Below are positions 24,126 to 34,827 of a DNA stretch of 64,000 nucleotides, piece after piece. Under the pieces are notes generated by a model. The model worked only from the letters and a program-made list of their open reading frames with translations, had not been told where the DNA came from and did no database searches. Positions within the stretch are counted from its first letter, which is position 1; each line of letters opens with the position of its first letter. The translations under genes and the position numbers were made by a program. This DNA is from Gammaproteobacteria bacterium (GTDB lineage Bacteria; Pseudomonadota; Gammaproteobacteria; Burkholderiales; Rhodocyclaceae), in assembly GCA_029289235.1 (NCBI GenBank), contig JARFTZ010000048.1:1-64000 (forward strand), written 5' to 3'.

Positions 24126-25574
24126 GTGCTCGATTCCGTTCTGGTCTGGTTCCGACGCGATCTGCGGGACAACGATCATGTCGCGCTCGCCGAAGCCACA
24201 CGGCGCGCGCGCAAGGTCTATTGCGCGTTCGTGTTCGACCGGCAAATCCTCGACCCGCTGCGCGGAACCACCGACCGCCGGGTCGAGTTCATTCGCGAGT
24301 CACTCGTCGAACTCGATTCCGCCTTGAAGAAGAAGGGCGGCGGAGTGATCGTTCGGCACGGATTCGCCACGGAAGAAATTCCGCGCCTGGCGAGAGAGCT
24401 CGGCGTTGCAGCGGTGTTCGCCAACCGCGACTACGAACCGGCCGCCAAGCACCGGGACTCGATGGTCACGACGAGGTTGCGCGAGCACGGGATCGCTTCC
24501 GAAACCTTCAAGGACCAGTCGGTGTTTGAGCACCCCGAAGTACTCACCGCCACCGGCCGTCCCTTCGGCGTCTACACGCCCTACAAGAACGCCTGGCTAA
24601 AACGACTGACCGAGGAGGATATCGGCTGTTTCACGCCCGCGCCGGGAAAGTTCGTCCCGACACGGGCCCCCGACCCGGTTCCGACACTCGACGAACTGGG
24701 GTTCCTGCCGACCAATCTCCACCAACTCGGCATCGAGCCGGGGATGGGCGGGGCGCATCGCTTGCTCGACGATTTTCAGCAACGCATGGCGCAATACGCA
24801 ACCGCTCGTGACTACCCGGCGGTCAAGGGGGTCTCCTACCTGTCCGTGCATCTGCGCTTCGGGACGATCTCGATCCGTGAATTGATCAGGGCCGCAACGA
24901 CGGCCAGTGCGCGGACGGGGGACAGCGGCGCCGCCATCTGGCTGTCGGAACTGATCTGGCGGGATTTCTATTTCATGATTCTCGATTGCTTCCCGCACGT
25001 GGCGGAACGCGCCTTTAAAGCCGAGTTTGACCGCATCGAATGGGAAAGCGGCGAACTCGCCGAGGTCCGCCTCGAGGCCTGGCGAAACGGCACGACGGGC
25101 TACCCGCTGGTCGATGCGGCCATGCGTCAGCTGAACAGTACGGGATACATGCACAACCGGCTTCGCATGGTTGCCGCATCATTCCTGATCAAGGATCTGG
25201 GCATCGACTGGCGTCGCGGCGAGGCCTTTTTTGCCCGTCAATTGAACGACTTCGACCTGTCCGCCAACAACGGGGGCTGGCAATGGGCTGCGTCGAGCGG
25301 TTGCGATGCGCAACCCTATTTCCGGATATTCAACCCGGTCACCCAATCGGAACGCTTCGATCCGCAAGGAAAGTTCATCCGGCGCTATCTTCCGGAACTG
25401 GCCGCGGTTCCGGACCGCTTCATTCATGCCCCCTGGCGAATGACCCTGCAGCAACAAAGGGCCTGCAAGGTCATTGTTGGCAGCGACACCCCGGCGCCCA
25501 TCGTCGATCACGATGAGGCGCGGCGCCGGACACTGGAACGTTACGCGGTCGTCAAGAAACCTGGCGGCGCCTAG
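24126..25574 (+). CDS. phrB: Deoxyribodipyrimidine photolyase
   Basis: A 482-residue class I CPD photolyase. The N-terminal photolyase-homology domain starts VLVWFRRDLRDNDHVALAEA. The C-terminal FAD domain has GYPLVDAAMRQLNSTGYMHN and the diagnostic NNGGWQWAASSGCDAQPYFR. It repairs cyclobutane pyrimidine dimers using blue light. The start is GTG 24126. Its last 23 bases overlap the 3' end of the convergent chpA. Confidence 0.95.
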   Translation: MLDSVLVWFRRDLRDNDHVALAEATRRARKVYCAFVFDRQILDPLRGTTDRRVEFIRESLVELDSALKKKGGGVIVRHGFATEEIPRLARELGVAAVFANRDYEPAAKHRDSMVTTRLREHGIASETFKDQSVFEHPEVLTATGRPFGVYTPYKNAWLKRLTEEDIGCFTPAPGKFVPTRAPDPVPTLDELGFLPTNLHQLGIEPGMGGAHRLLDDFQQRMAQYATARDYPAVKGVSYLSVHLRFGTISIRELIRAATTASARTGDSGAAIWLSELIWRDFYFMILDCFPHVAERAFKAEFDRIEWESGELAEVRLEAWRNGTTGYPLVDAAMRQLNSTGYMHNRLRMVAASFLIKDLGIDWRRGEAFFARQLNDFDLSANNGGWQWAASSGCDAQPYFRIFNPVTQSERFDPQGKFIRRYLPELAAVPDRFIHAPWRMTLQQQRACKVIVGSDTPAPIVDHDEARRRTLERYAVVKKPGGA

Positions 25575-28500
25575 CCACGTGATCGGCAACAAGTTTCAGG
25601 AGTTCCTCTTCCTGGTACGGCTTGCCGAGGTAGTGGTTCACGCCGATCTCGAAGGCGTAGCTGCGGTGCTTTTCCGCGGTTCGTGACGTGATCATGATGA
25701 TCGGCACATCCTTCAAGCGCGCGTCAGCGCGGATGTTGCGGGTCAGGTCGAAACCGTCCATGCGCGGCATTTCGATATCCGCCAGGATCACGTCGGGCAC
25801 GACATCAAGCAGTTGTTCCAGGGCTTCGACACCATCCTTGGCGACAAGCACCTGATACCCCTCCCGCGCCAACAAACGCCCGGTGATCTTGCGCACGGTC
25901 AGCGAGTCGTCGACGACCATCACGGTCGGCAAGGTCGCCTGCGCCGCTTCTCCCGGCTGCGCTTCCAATGGAGGCTCGTCCGGCGCCGGCTGCGCCGGGA
26001 TCGCTGCGTCCACCACGGCACGCGTGCTCAGGGCCACAGGATTCAGGATCAGCACGACCTGGCCATTGCCCAGAACGGTTGCGCCATCCACCCCAAGAAC
26101 ACGGGCAAGCTGCGGGCCGATGTTCTTGACAACGATTTCCTCGTTGCCGAGTAACTCATCCACCTGGACCGACAGGCGCCTTGCCCCGCTGCGCAGCAAC
26201 AGGGTCCAGTACTGGCGATGCTGTTCGGGAAGCGCCTGGCGCTCGCCGAGCAGGTGAGGAAGGTAGCTGAACGGATAACGGTGGCCCATCCACTCGGCGC
26301 TGCCGGCATCACGGATCCGCTTGAGGGCCGGCTCCTTCAGGTCAAGTACCTGTTCGATCATCACCGACGGGATAGCGTAGGTCTTGCTTCCGGCACGGAC
26401 CAGCAAGGCTTTGGTGACGGCCAGCGTCAGCGGAATGATGAGCCTGAATTCGCTGCCACTCCCCGGGGTCGAGAATATCTCGACACGCCCGCCGAGGCTA
26501 TTGACCTCCGTTTTCACCACGTCCATCCCGACGCCGCGACCGGCAATCTGCGAGACCTCCTCCGCCGTCGAGAAGCCCGGCGCAAAAATCAGTTCGGCCA
26601 AGCTCTCCGGAGAAACATCGTCCGCCGCCTTGATCAAACCGGCGGCAATCCCCCGCGAACGGATGCGTTCGTAATCAAGCCCGGCGCCATCGTCCGCGAG
26701 CGCCAGGACGATTTCATTGCCCTCCTGCTTGAGGGACAGGGCAATATCCCCGATCTCGGGCTTGCCCCTGGCGCGCCGGGTTTCGCGATCTTCCAGACCG
26801 TGGGCAATGGCGTTGCGAAGCATGTGTTCAAGCGGTGCGGCGATTTTCTCCAGCACACTCCGATCGAGCTCGACCTGCCCGCCCTTGATCTCAAGGTTGG
26901 CACGCTTGTTCAACTCCTTCGACGTCTGCCGGACGATCCGGTACATGCGGTCGGCCAGACTGTTGAACGGCACCATGCGCACCGACATCAGCTCCTGCTG
27001 CACTTCGCGGTTGAGGCGCGCCTGGGCAATAAGCGCCGCGTTGGCATCGTCGAGATTCTTGAGCAGGTTCTGCTGGACCGTAGCCACGTCGTTGACCGAC
27101 TCCGCCATCATCCGGGTCAGTTCCTGGAACTGGGTAAACCGGTCAAACTCCAGTGGATCGAAACCTGCATGCCGCGCATCCGCCAGGGCTTCGCGTGACT
27201 GCATCTGCGACTCGGCTTGGATCTCGATGTCCCTGAGCTGCCGACGCAAGCGAATGACGTTCTCGGTCAGATCGAGCAGGGAGTCTTTCAGGCTGCGCAT
27301 TTCCCCTTCGATACGCGAACGGGCAATCGCCAACTCCCCCGCCTCGTTGACCAGGCGATCGATGACCCCGGCGCGAACGCGAAGGATTGCCTGCTGCGGT
27401 GCTGCGTCGCTTTCAACATCAACCGGACCCTCACCAAGCCGTGAACAGTCGGCACGGCGCTCGACAAACCCCTGAGCCGGTGGCTTGCCCGTCGACTCCG
27501 GTTGTTGCCAGGCAGGCGCGACCGGCACGGCAGGCGCCGAAGCGTCGGAAGCCATGTCGCGCTCAGCACCAAGATCTTCGCCTCGCTCCAGACGCTCGAC
27601 AATTTGTCTGATCGCCTCGAAGGCACTCTCGATCTCGTCAATGGTGTCGGCCGAAGCCCCCCCTGTCTTGGCCACTTCGCCAATCCGGGTCTCCAGCGCG
27701 TGGGCGATCTCGCCGAGCGTCATGGCCCCCGCCATCCGCGCACTGCCCTTCAGGGTATGCATCTGGCGGGCGAGTATGCGTACGATCTCGGCACTCTCGG
27801 GATCATCGCGCCACGCACGCAATTGCGCAGAAATTCCCTGATTGAGCTCCGCCGCTTCCTCGAGGAAGATCGGCAACAGTTGCTCGTCAATCTCGTCATT
27901 CAGCAAGGGAACCGTCGGAAGCAGGGAAGCTCTCGCCTCCGGCACGGCAGCCAAGACCGGCGCCTCGGGCGATGCGTCCTGGGCCGGAGGAGGCGACTCA
28001 CCCGATTCGCACGGGGACTCGACAGGAGACTCCGATGGTACCGCCGCAGTAACGACGCTGGCGGCAAAAAGCCCGTCGAGATCGTCGATCAACCCGGGGG
28101 GAGCACTGATTTCCTGCCGCTGAGCAAGGGCGGAAAGCATCAGTTCCAGTTCTCCCACCGCTCTTCTGATGACCCCCAGCGCTTCCGCACTACCCGGGTT
28201 CTCTGAATGGTCGCGCCGCAACAAGGCATGTTCCAGCGCGTACCCCAACTGGTTGATCGGGGTGAGACCAACCGTGGCAGAAATTCCCGCCAGGGTATGC
28301 GCGGCACGGTACATGTTTTGCGGCGTCGGAACCGTATCCGCACTCTCCAGGGCCGGCAGTTCCCGACGCAGGGTCTGCAGATGAGTTTGCGCCTCTTCCG
28401 AGAAAATCTCGAACAACGCCGGAGAAATACTGAGGCGTTGCTGAGGCTTTGCCACCTCGGGACTGCCCAATTCGGGCTGCCCACCTGCGGCTACCTCAGG

Positions 28501-31206
28501 GGGTTCGCCGACGCCGGACGCCGGCTGTTCGCCCGTATCAGAAGCTTCGCTCTCCGGTTCCTCGCTGGGCATGAAAGCAGGTACTTCTTCCAGCGCAACA
28601 GGTGCCGCGGAGGAAAAATCAACATGAATTATCTCTGCCGTTGAATCCGGTGAGTTCCTCGGCTCCGTCTCTGCCGGCAAGCCTTCTTCGACCGGAACGA
28701 GTTCAATGGCCTGGCTTTCTCCGACCTCCGCGTCCGTCGTTGCCGCTACAGGCAACTCCTCCGGCTCTTTCTGCGCGGCACTTTCAGTCCCTGATCGCAA
28801 CGCCTCCGCGCGGGCAATCATCTCGGCCGGATCCGGGGCACACCCCTCGCCGGTCTCCAGATAGCGAACCCATTCCGAGAAAACGCCGGACGCCTGATCG
28901 AGCAAATCGAGCAATCCCCCGCTGACAGGCATTTCCAGGCGCAACCAGAGGTTGAGCGTCTGTTCGATCGCCCATGCCGCCTCTCCCACATCCTTGAGGC
29001 CGACCATCCGGCCACTCCCCTTGAGTGTGTGGAACGACCGGCGAATGACCGTCAAATGCTCCTGGTTGTGCATTTGCGCTTTGAGCGCGGTCAGATTCTC
29101 CCTGATGGTGCCGAGAACCTCGTTCGCCTCTTCCAGGAAGATCCCCAGCAACTCGGCATCGATCTCCTCGTTGCTGGCCTGTGACAGTTGCACGGTGTCT
29201 TGCGAAGGCTGCAGATCATCTGCGGCAGGCGCCAGCATGGCCATCGCCTGCTCGATCTGCGGCGCGGCCTCGGCATCTCCGTCGAGCACCGACAGGATCG
29301 CCTTGGTCTGCTCCCCCAACGCGGAATCGGCGACAAGATCGGCGTCGTTTCTCAGTGTGACGAGACTCTGCCGGAGTTCCTCGCGCAACCCCGCATCCTG
29401 CGGCTGTTCCTTGAGCGCGCTCAGCAAGGCCTGGGTTTCGCGCTTGCTCTGCTGGACCTCTTGCTCGACAGAAAGCTCATGGGCGCATTCCTCGCTCTCG
29501 GAAGCATCCTCTGGCGTCCTCGACTGCATCCGGCGGACGAAGCCATCGTAGTCGCTCTCGCCTTGCGGCAGGGCCTCGACGAAGAACCCGAGCATCGACA
29601 GACGCCCCGCCAGGCTTTCGAAGTCCGCTTCCTGAGGCGTGTAATCCTGCGACGAAAACCGCCGGACATCCTCCAGGCATTCCTCCAGCACGGCGACAGC
29701 TCCGTCATGGCGCAGCATGGTCAACACGCCGATGATCTGCTTGAACGGGGTATCCAGGCTGGCCAGATCCTGGCGCCGCTCGACGTCGCGGAAAAAACCA
29801 TCGAGAACCTGCTCGATCTGAACCAGATTGCTCTGGATTTCCTTCGCCACTTGCGCAACCAGCAGTTTTTCCTGAGCCTGCCGCGACATTTCGTCGAGAA
29901 GAGGAATCTCGGATCCCGCCTGTGGCGGCCTGCCTGCGATACACGCATGTATCCGTTCGACGGTCACATCGACCTGATGCGCGAAATCCTGACCGAGACG
30001 ACCGATATTTTTCGCAGCACTCTGTGTCAACAGGATCGCAGTGGCGATCTCCATGGCCAAGGCGTCCGAATGGCGTCCGGCATCCTCGGCCAGCCAATTT
30101 GCCGCGGCGACGATCGACTTTACCAGGCGGCGGAAATCCGTGCTCCCCAGCGGCTCCACGAGCCCGGACAAGGCACCGGCTTTTTCTGTAAACGCCTCGA
30201 TGGACGACGGGCTTCCCGCGCAGTACTTGTTCCACGCCTCTTCGAGTGCCTCGATGACATCGCGCAATCGCCCCGACACCGCGAAATCCGTCTCGCCATC
30301 ATCCGCGCCAGCCGCGGCCGGCATCGACTCGTCCAGACGGTAAACCCTCTTGATCTGCCGGATCGACGGACTGTCGCTTTCGGCGCTGCCAATCAGGAAC
30401 AAGGCATCACGCATCAAGCGCTCAGCCACATTCCTTGACCCTTCGAGCAGGCGACGAATTTGCAGGTCAATCCGCGCGCACAGTTGCCGGGCGGCCGCTG
30501 TGTCGAAGACAACCCCGTCGGACAAAGCAGCGAGCAGGCCGGCCGCAACCCACCAGAACGAGCGCGCAGAACTCGTCTCTTGCGTCGCTTCGATATGCTG
30601 GACAGCGGCGAGCATTTCCCTGGGGCCGGCACGATCGTCGGGAACGCGCAGCCACGTCAGGAGTCCTTTCTGGAAACGGACACGCTCGTGCTTCAAAAAC
30701 TGCGGGTAGTCCTCCGGAGCAAACCTTTTCACCTGCCCCGCCGGCCGGGGGGGGCGCACCGACAGATCAGGAAAAAACAGATCAACCGCGGCAACGCGCT
30801 CGACACCGCGCGCCGACTGAATCTCCTGATAGAGCGGCAACAACCGCAAGGGCTGATTCGGCTGTCCGTTGATCAACCCTTCGAGATAGCGTCCAATCGC
30901 CCCCAGCCCCCGCTTTGCCAGAGCGACAGCAACCTCGGCACCGGGACAATCCCCTTGCTCGATTCTCTCCAGCAGCCCTTCGAGGGCTTCCGCGAAGCGG
31001 GTTACTCCGTCAAGGCCGACGATGGTCAACGCACCGTGGACTTGATGCAGGTGCGTCCGGCAGAACTTGACCTGAGTGGAATCCCCCTGCCCAGCGGGGG
31101 CCGACGCATAGTCATCAAGCGCTTTAACGGCGCGCGCCAGCGCAAGGTCAATCTCGCTTTTGACCCAGGTCAGCGGGCCGGTATCAAATTCGGTCACGAC
31201 ACTCAT
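25552..31206 (-). CDS. chpA: ChpA/PilL-type hybrid CheA histidine kinase of the Pil-Chp system
   Basis: A 1,884-residue multi-domain CheA. Phosphotransfer domains are visible at about residue 724 (FHTLKGSGRMVG), 968 (AHTLAGISATVG) and 1150 (MHTLKGSARMAG). A degenerate one near residue 50 (LHQVHGALTIVG) opens the PilL-type N-terminal region. The CheA dimerisation helices, an HATPase domain (EHMLRNAIAHGLEDRE, about 1465; GRGVGMDVVKTEV), a CheW-like domain and a C-terminal receiver (MVVDDSLTVRK, DVILADIEMPRMDG) follow. It should relay PilJ signals to PilG and PilH and so control pilus extension, retraction and cAMP or surface responses. ATG 31206 has GGAGAT upstream. Last gene of pilG-H-I-J-chpA. 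Confidence 0.95.
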   Translation of the reverse strand: MSVVTEFDTGPLTWVKSEIDLALARAVKALDDYASAPAGQGDSTQVKFCRTHLHQVHGALTIVGLDGVTRFAEALEGLLERIEQGDCPGAEVAVALAKRGLGAIGRYLEGLINGQPNQPLRLLPLYQEIQSARGVERVAAVDLFFPDLSVRPPRPAGQVKRFAPEDYPQFLKHERVRFQKGLLTWLRVPDDRAGPREMLAAVQHIEATQETSSARSFWWVAAGLLAALSDGVVFDTAAARQLCARIDLQIRRLLEGSRNVAERLMRDALFLIGSAESDSPSIRQIKRVYRLDESMPAAAGADDGETDFAVSGRLRDVIEALEEAWNKYCAGSPSSIEAFTEKAGALSGLVEPLGSTDFRRLVKSIVAAANWLAEDAGRHSDALAMEIATAILLTQSAAKNIGRLGQDFAHQVDVTVERIHACIAGRPPQAGSEIPLLDEMSRQAQEKLLVAQVAKEIQSNLVQIEQVLDGFFRDVERRQDLASLDTPFKQIIGVLTMLRHDGAVAVLEECLEDVRRFSSQDYTPQEADFESLAGRLSMLGFFVEALPQGESDYDGFVRRMQSRTPEDASESEECAHELSVEQEVQQSKRETQALLSALKEQPQDAGLREELRQSLVTLRNDADLVADSALGEQTKAILSVLDGDAEAAPQIEQAMAMLAPAADDLQPSQDTVQLSQASNEEIDAELLGIFLEEANEVLGTIRENLTALKAQMHNQEHLTVIRRSFHTLKGSGRMVGLKDVGEAAWAIEQTLNLWLRLEMPVSGGLLDLLDQASGVFSEWVRYLETGEGCAPDPAEMIARAEALRSGTESAAQKEPEELPVAATTDAEVGESQAIELVPVEEGLPAETEPRNSPDSTAEIIHVDFSSAAPVALEEVPAFMPSEEPESEASDTGEQPASGVGEPPEVAAGGQPELGSPEVAKPQQRLSISPALFEIFSEEAQTHLQTLRRELPALESADTVPTPQNMYRAAHTLAGISATVGLTPINQLGYALEHALLRRDHSENPGSAEALGVIRRAVGELELMLSALAQRQEISAPPGLIDDLDGLFAASVVTAAVPSESPVESPCESGESPPPAQDASPEAPVLAAVPEARASLLPTVPLLNDEIDEQLLPIFLEEAAELNQGISAQLRAWRDDPESAEIVRILARQMHTLKGSARMAGAMTLGEIAHALETRIGEVAKTGGASADTIDEIESAFEAIRQIVERLERGEDLGAERDMASDASAPAVPVAPAWQQPESTGKPPAQGFVERRADCSRLGEGPVDVESDAAPQQAILRVRAGVIDRLVNEAGELAIARSRIEGEMRSLKDSLLDLTENVIRLRRQLRDIEIQAESQMQSREALADARHAGFDPLEFDRFTQFQELTRMMAESVNDVATVQQNLLKNLDDANAALIAQARLNREVQQELMSVRMVPFNSLADRMYRIVRQTSKELNKRANLEIKGGQVELDRSVLEKIAAPLEHMLRNAIAHGLEDRETRRARGKPEIGDIALSLKQEGNEIVLALADDGAGLDYERIRSRGIAAGLIKAADDVSPESLAELIFAPGFSTAEEVSQIAGRGVGMDVVKTEVNSLGGRVEIFSTPGSGSEFRLIIPLTLAVTKALLVRAGSKTYAIPSVMIEQVLDLKEPALKRIRDAGSAEWMGHRYPFSYLPHLLGERQALPEQHRQYWTLLLRSGARRLSVQVDELLGNEEIVVKNIGPQLARVLGVDGATVLGNGQVVLILNPVALSTRAVVDAAIPAQPAPDEPPLEAQPGEAAQATLPTVMVVDDSLTVRKITGRLLAREGYQVLVAKDGVEALEQLLDVVPDVILADIEMPRMDGFDLTRNIRADARLKDVPIIMITSRTAEKHRSYAFEIGVNHYLGKPYQEEELLKLVADHVARRRQVS

Positions 31207-31240
31207 CCAGGGAAATATCTCCGATCCGGGCAGAGAACGA

Positions 31241-33406
31241 TCAGCCGACCTTGAAGCCCGCGACGGATCCTTTGAGTTCCGTCGCAAGACTCGCCAGTTC
31301 GCCGACCGCCAACGCGGTCTTCTGCGTACCCACCGTGGTTTGTTCAGTCACACGCAGAATATCCTGCATCTTGCCGGCGACGCCGGTAGCGGCATCGGCC
31401 TGTTTCCGCGTCGCGTCGGAGATGTTCTCGATCAGTTCCGCCAGGCTCTGCGACACGTGCCCGATCTCGGCAAGCGCCTGCCCGGCCGCGTCGGACAGCT
31501 TCGCACCTTCGACCACCCCGCGCGTCGATTCTTCCATCGCGGAGACAGCCCCCTGCGTATCCGTCTGAATCGTTTTCACAATGGCGGCGATCTGCTTGGT
31601 CGCCTCGGCGGAACGTTCTGCCAGCCGCTGCACCTCTTCGGCAACCACGGTGAAGCCGCGCCCCGCGTCTCCCGCCGAAGCCGCCTGAATCGCCGCATTC
31701 AAGGCCAGCACGTTGGTTTGCTCGGTAATGTCGGAAATCAGTTCAACGATTTCACCAATCTCCTGCGAGGACTCGCCAAGGCGCTTGATCCGCTTGGAGG
31801 TTTCCTGAATCTGCTCGCGGATCTCGTTCATGCCCTTGATCGAATCCTGCACCGCCTGCGTACCCTTGCCCGCGGCGGCAAGCGATTGACGCGCCACCTG
31901 CGCCGACTGGTCCGCTTCGCCCGAGACCCGGGTCATCGAGCTCGCCATTTCCAGGACCGAATGCCCCGCTTCCTGGATTTCGCGCGACTGACGCTCCGCG
32001 GCGTCAAGCAGCTCTTCGGAAGTCTGCTGGGCGATTTCGGTTGCCGAAGTCACGCGCCCCGCCGCGTCATTGATTCGTCCGACCAGGACGCGCAGTTCCT
32101 CAACCGTGTAGTTGATCGAATCCGCGATAGCGCCGGTAATGTCTTCGGAAACCGTTGCCATGACCGTCAGGTCACCATCCGCCAGGTCACCGAGTTCGTT
32201 CATCAGCCGCAGAATGGCATCCTGATTCTGCCGATTGATCGCCTCGGTATCCCGTCGGCTCTGCTCGGCCAGCGCGGCCTGCCGCCGCGTATCGTCGAGA
32301 TAGACCTTGGCCATCATGGCCAGCACGGCCAGCGCGAGAACGATGAAGACAGTCAGCGAGACCACATATACCGTCCGCTCGGTTGTACCGCCCTGGTAGG
32401 CGCTCGCCAGCGAGTCGGCGGCATCGAGGAGGGCCTCGTTATCGACGAAGATTCTCGCGCCGGCCTGCTTGGCGAAGACCAGTTCCTGCATCCCCGAGAG
32501 AATGTCACCGACAGCGCCCTGATAGTCCTTGAAGGCCGTTTCCAGTTCGCCGACGACACGCCGCGTCTCGCCATCGGCCGCCGGCATGATGCGCAGTTCT
32601 TCGCTACCCTTGGCGAAGGCCGTCAGGAACTCGCGAAAGGTGTTGGTATCCTTGCCGAGCTGGAACGCGATTTCCGGACTGATGGCATCACCGATCCGCA
32701 ATGCGGCAACGTTCTTGGCGATTCGCTGGGTCAGCATCACCAACTGGTTTGCCGCGGCGATCTCGCGGACGTTCGCGCCTGTCTGCAACTTGTGCGCCGC
32801 CAGCTGCTCGGTGAGATCGAGCAGCAACGCGTTGTTCTCACCAATGGAGAAAGTGCGCATCCCGAAGATCACCATCTTCTTTTCCAGCCCGAGCAGCTGG
32901 GTCGTGTTGCGGTCGGTCACCTCCCAGTTGGTTTCCAGGTTGCGAAGCTGCGGCCCCACGCGCTCCGGCGACGGAGGAACGTTCAACCCGAACAACTCGC
33001 CACCGTTTTTCAGGCGATCCATGTTGAACGCGAACTTGCCATGCGAATCGCGAAGCAGCATGAAAGCGAATGGATCCCCTTGGAGGGCAAGGCTGGACGC
33101 CTTGGCGAGACGCTGCGAGAGCATGCGTAACTCACCCGCCGTCGCAACATAGGCCGTGTTGTAGGCCGATGCCCGGTTGTCCTGATACACCAGACCCGCG
33201 ATAACGCCCATGAGCAGAACCAGTGTCAGGCCGAGAATCTGCAACTGCCGGGTAACCGGATACTTCGCCAGAAAACCGAACCCCACGGCCTCCGGTACCC
33301 TGGCTGGGGAATCCGGAACACCCGAGGGGGACTGAATGGTTACAGTCTGATCGTCAGAACTCCCACTGCCCCTCTTGAACTTGGGCAGACTCAACTTGAA
33401 AGACAT
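31241..33406 (-). CDS. pilJ: Type IV pilus methyl-accepting chemoreceptor PilJ
   Basis: A 721-residue membrane chemoreceptor. Membrane segments lie near residues 55-75 and 345-368; the periplasmic part between them contains the two PilJ-type modules ([33 protein letters not shown]). A HAMP region and an MCP signalling hairpin with [18 protein letters not shown] follow. It is the sensor of the Pil-Chp system. CCGGAGAT precedes ATG 33406. No pilK methyltransferase gene follows it, unlike Pseudomonas. Confidence 0.95.
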   Translation of the reverse strand: MSFKLSLPKFKRGSGSSDDQTVTIQSPSGVPDSPARVPEAVGFGFLAKYPVTRQLQILGLTLVLLMGVIAGLVYQDNRASAYNTAYVATAGELRMLSQRLAKASSLALQGDPFAFMLLRDSHGKFAFNMDRLKNGGELFGLNVPPSPERVGPQLRNLETNWEVTDRNTTQLLGLEKKMVIFGMRTFSIGENNALLLDLTEQLAAHKLQTGANVREIAAANQLVMLTQRIAKNVAALRIGDAISPEIAFQLGKDTNTFREFLTAFAKGSEELRIMPAADGETRRVVGELETAFKDYQGAVGDILSGMQELVFAKQAGARIFVDNEALLDAADSLASAYQGGTTERTVYVVSLTVFIVLALAVLAMMAKVYLDDTRRQAALAEQSRRDTEAINRQNQDAILRLMNELGDLADGDLTVMATVSEDITGAIADSINYTVEELRVLVGRINDAAGRVTSATEIAQQTSEELLDAAERQSREIQEAGHSVLEMASSMTRVSGEADQSAQVARQSLAAAGKGTQAVQDSIKGMNEIREQIQETSKRIKRLGESSQEIGEIVELISDITEQTNVLALNAAIQAASAGDAGRGFTVVAEEVQRLAERSAEATKQIAAIVKTIQTDTQGAVSAMEESTRGVVEGAKLSDAAGQALAEIGHVSQSLAELIENISDATRKQADAATGVAGKMQDILRVTEQTTVGTQKTALAVGELASLATELKGSVAGFKVG

Positions 33407-33481
33407 ATAAATCTCCGGTTTCAACCACTTGATGAGACGGGTTGTCGACAGCACTCACAAAGACCAGAAACCAACTCAACC

Positions 33482-33997
33482 TCAGCCAGACAGACCGATA
33501 TCCATAAACGCCTCGTCTGCCAGCAACGCCTTGACATCAAGGAACTTCCAGCGGCGACCTTCCTTGTCCGTAAAGGCCTGCGCGGCCCATTCCGGGGCAC
33601 CGACGTCAGGCGCAGCCGATGCCAGGTCGTCCCTGTTGCGCAGACCCAGCATGCGGTTGACCAACAATGCCGCATTGTTCCCGTATCGCGTCCCGATCAG
33701 CAGCAGACGGGAAGCGGCATTCTGCGGCGTGCTTTCCTTGCCTTGAAAGGCCGAGAAGTCAGTCACCGCGTAAAGATTCCCGCGAATGTTCGCCATGCCG
33801 ACGAACCATGGTTTCGTCAAAGGCACTTCCGTCAACGGCGGCAGGGGAACCACCTCACCGGAATCGGCAAGGTTGATCAGCCAGTATTCGGCCCCGGATT
33901 GCACACCAAGCAATCCCGCGGCGCTACTACCCGCCACGCCGGCGAGACGCGCCGCCAGATGCGCCTGAAACTCCCGCAAACGTCCTTTGGTGGCCAT
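33482..33997 (-). CDS. pilI: CheW-like coupling protein PilI
   Basis: A 171-residue CheW-domain adaptor (VPLTKPWFVGMANIRGNLYA, then VTDFSAFQG and SRLLLIGTRYGNNAALLVNR). It should couple PilJ to ChpA. It lies between pilH and pilJ in the canonical pilGHIJ order, 14 bases after pilH. Confidence 0.93.
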   Translation of the reverse strand: MATKGRLREFQAHLAARLAGVAGSSAAGLLGVQSGAEYWLINLADSGEVVPLPPLTEVPLTKPWFVGMANIRGNLYAVTDFSAFQGKESTPQNAASRLLLIGTRYGNNAALLVNRMLGLRNRDDLASAAPDVGAPEWAAQAFTDKEGRRWKFLDVKALLADEAFMDIGLSG

Positions 33998-34011
33998 GAG
34001 CTATCCGCGGG

Positions 34012-34374
34012 TCAAAGCGCGGCGATTTTCGCCAGAAGATCCTCGCCGTTGACCGGCTTGACGATGTAGTCGAGAGCCCCCTGCCGCAGCCCCCAGATCC
34101 GGTCGGTTTCCTGCCCCTTGGAAGTGCAGACGATGATCGGAATGTGCTTGGTCGTGTCGTCACGAGTCAGCGTCCGGGTCGCCTGATAGCCGTTAAGCCC
34201 CGGCATGACGACATCCATCAAGATCAGGTCGGGCAATTCCCGCCGCGCTTTCTCGATCCCTTCCTCTCCATTCTCGGCGGTAATAACCTGATAGCCGTTC
34301 CTGCTGAGAAGTTCGACGAGAACATGTCGTTCGGTCGGCGAATCATCAACGACGAGAACTGTTTTAACCGGCAT
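34012..34374 (-). CDS. pilH: CheY-like response regulator PilH
   Basis: A 120-residue single receiver domain: acidic pocket VVDDS, phosphoacceptor in LILMDVVMPGLNGYQATR, and the conserved lysine in YIVKPVN. In Pseudomonas PilH drains phosphate or promotes PilT-linked retraction. Order and sequence both fit PilH rather than PilG. Confidence 0.92.
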   Translation of the reverse strand: MPVKTVLVVDDSPTERHVLVELLSRNGYQVITAENGEEGIEKARRELPDLILMDVVMPGLNGYQATRTLTRDDTTKHIPIIVCTSKGQETDRIWGLRQGALDYIVKPVNGEDLLAKIAAL

Positions 34375-34431
34375 GATATCTACTCCCTTATTGCTTCAAT
34401 TCAATTCAAAAACAACAGATCGTCGGACAAC

Positions 34432-34827
34432 CTAGGCGCGTTGAGCCGCCAGCGTGGCGACCGACTGCAGCAGGCTGTCCTTGGTGAAAGGCTTGGTCAG
34501 ATACTGATCGGAACCCACCATGCGCCCCCGCGCACGGTCGAACAAACCGTCCTTGGATGACAGCATCACGACGGGCGTGGCGCGGAATCGCGGGTTCTTC
34601 TTGATCAGGGAACAGGTTTGGTAGCCGTCAAGACGCGGCATCATGATGTCGCAGAAAATGATATCCGGCTGATGATCCGCGATCTTGGCCAAGGCATCGA
34701 ACCCGTCTTCGGCAAGGATCACCTGACAACCGGCCTGCACGAGGAATATCTCCGCGCTGCGCCGGATCGTGTTGCTATCGTCGATGATCATCACCTTGAT
34801 GCCGCCCAGGCTTGCAACATTCGCCAA
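34432..34827 (-). CDS. pilG: CheY-like response regulator PilG
   Basis: A 131-residue receiver domain: MIIDDSNTIRRSAEIFL, phosphoacceptor in IIFCDIMMPRLDGYQTC, lysine in YLTKPF. The start is most likely TTG 34827, because GGGAGG lies six bases upstream and no ATG in frame gives a full-length PilG; the ATG at KVMIIDD would remove part of the first strand. First gene of the Pil-Chp operon; in Pseudomonas PilG acts with the extension motor PilB and adenylate cyclase. Confidence 0.92.
   Translation of the reverse strand: MANVASLGGIKVMIIDDSNTIRRSAEIFLVQAGCQVILAEDGFDALAKIADHQPDIIFCDIMMPRLDGYQTCSLIKKNPRFRATPVVMLSSKDGLFDRARGRMVGSDQYLTKPFTKDSLLQSVATLAAQRA

Noticed and set aside
31160-33130. Plus-strand frame of 656 codons opposite pilJ
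   Set aside because: Antisense of a clear chemoreceptor gene.
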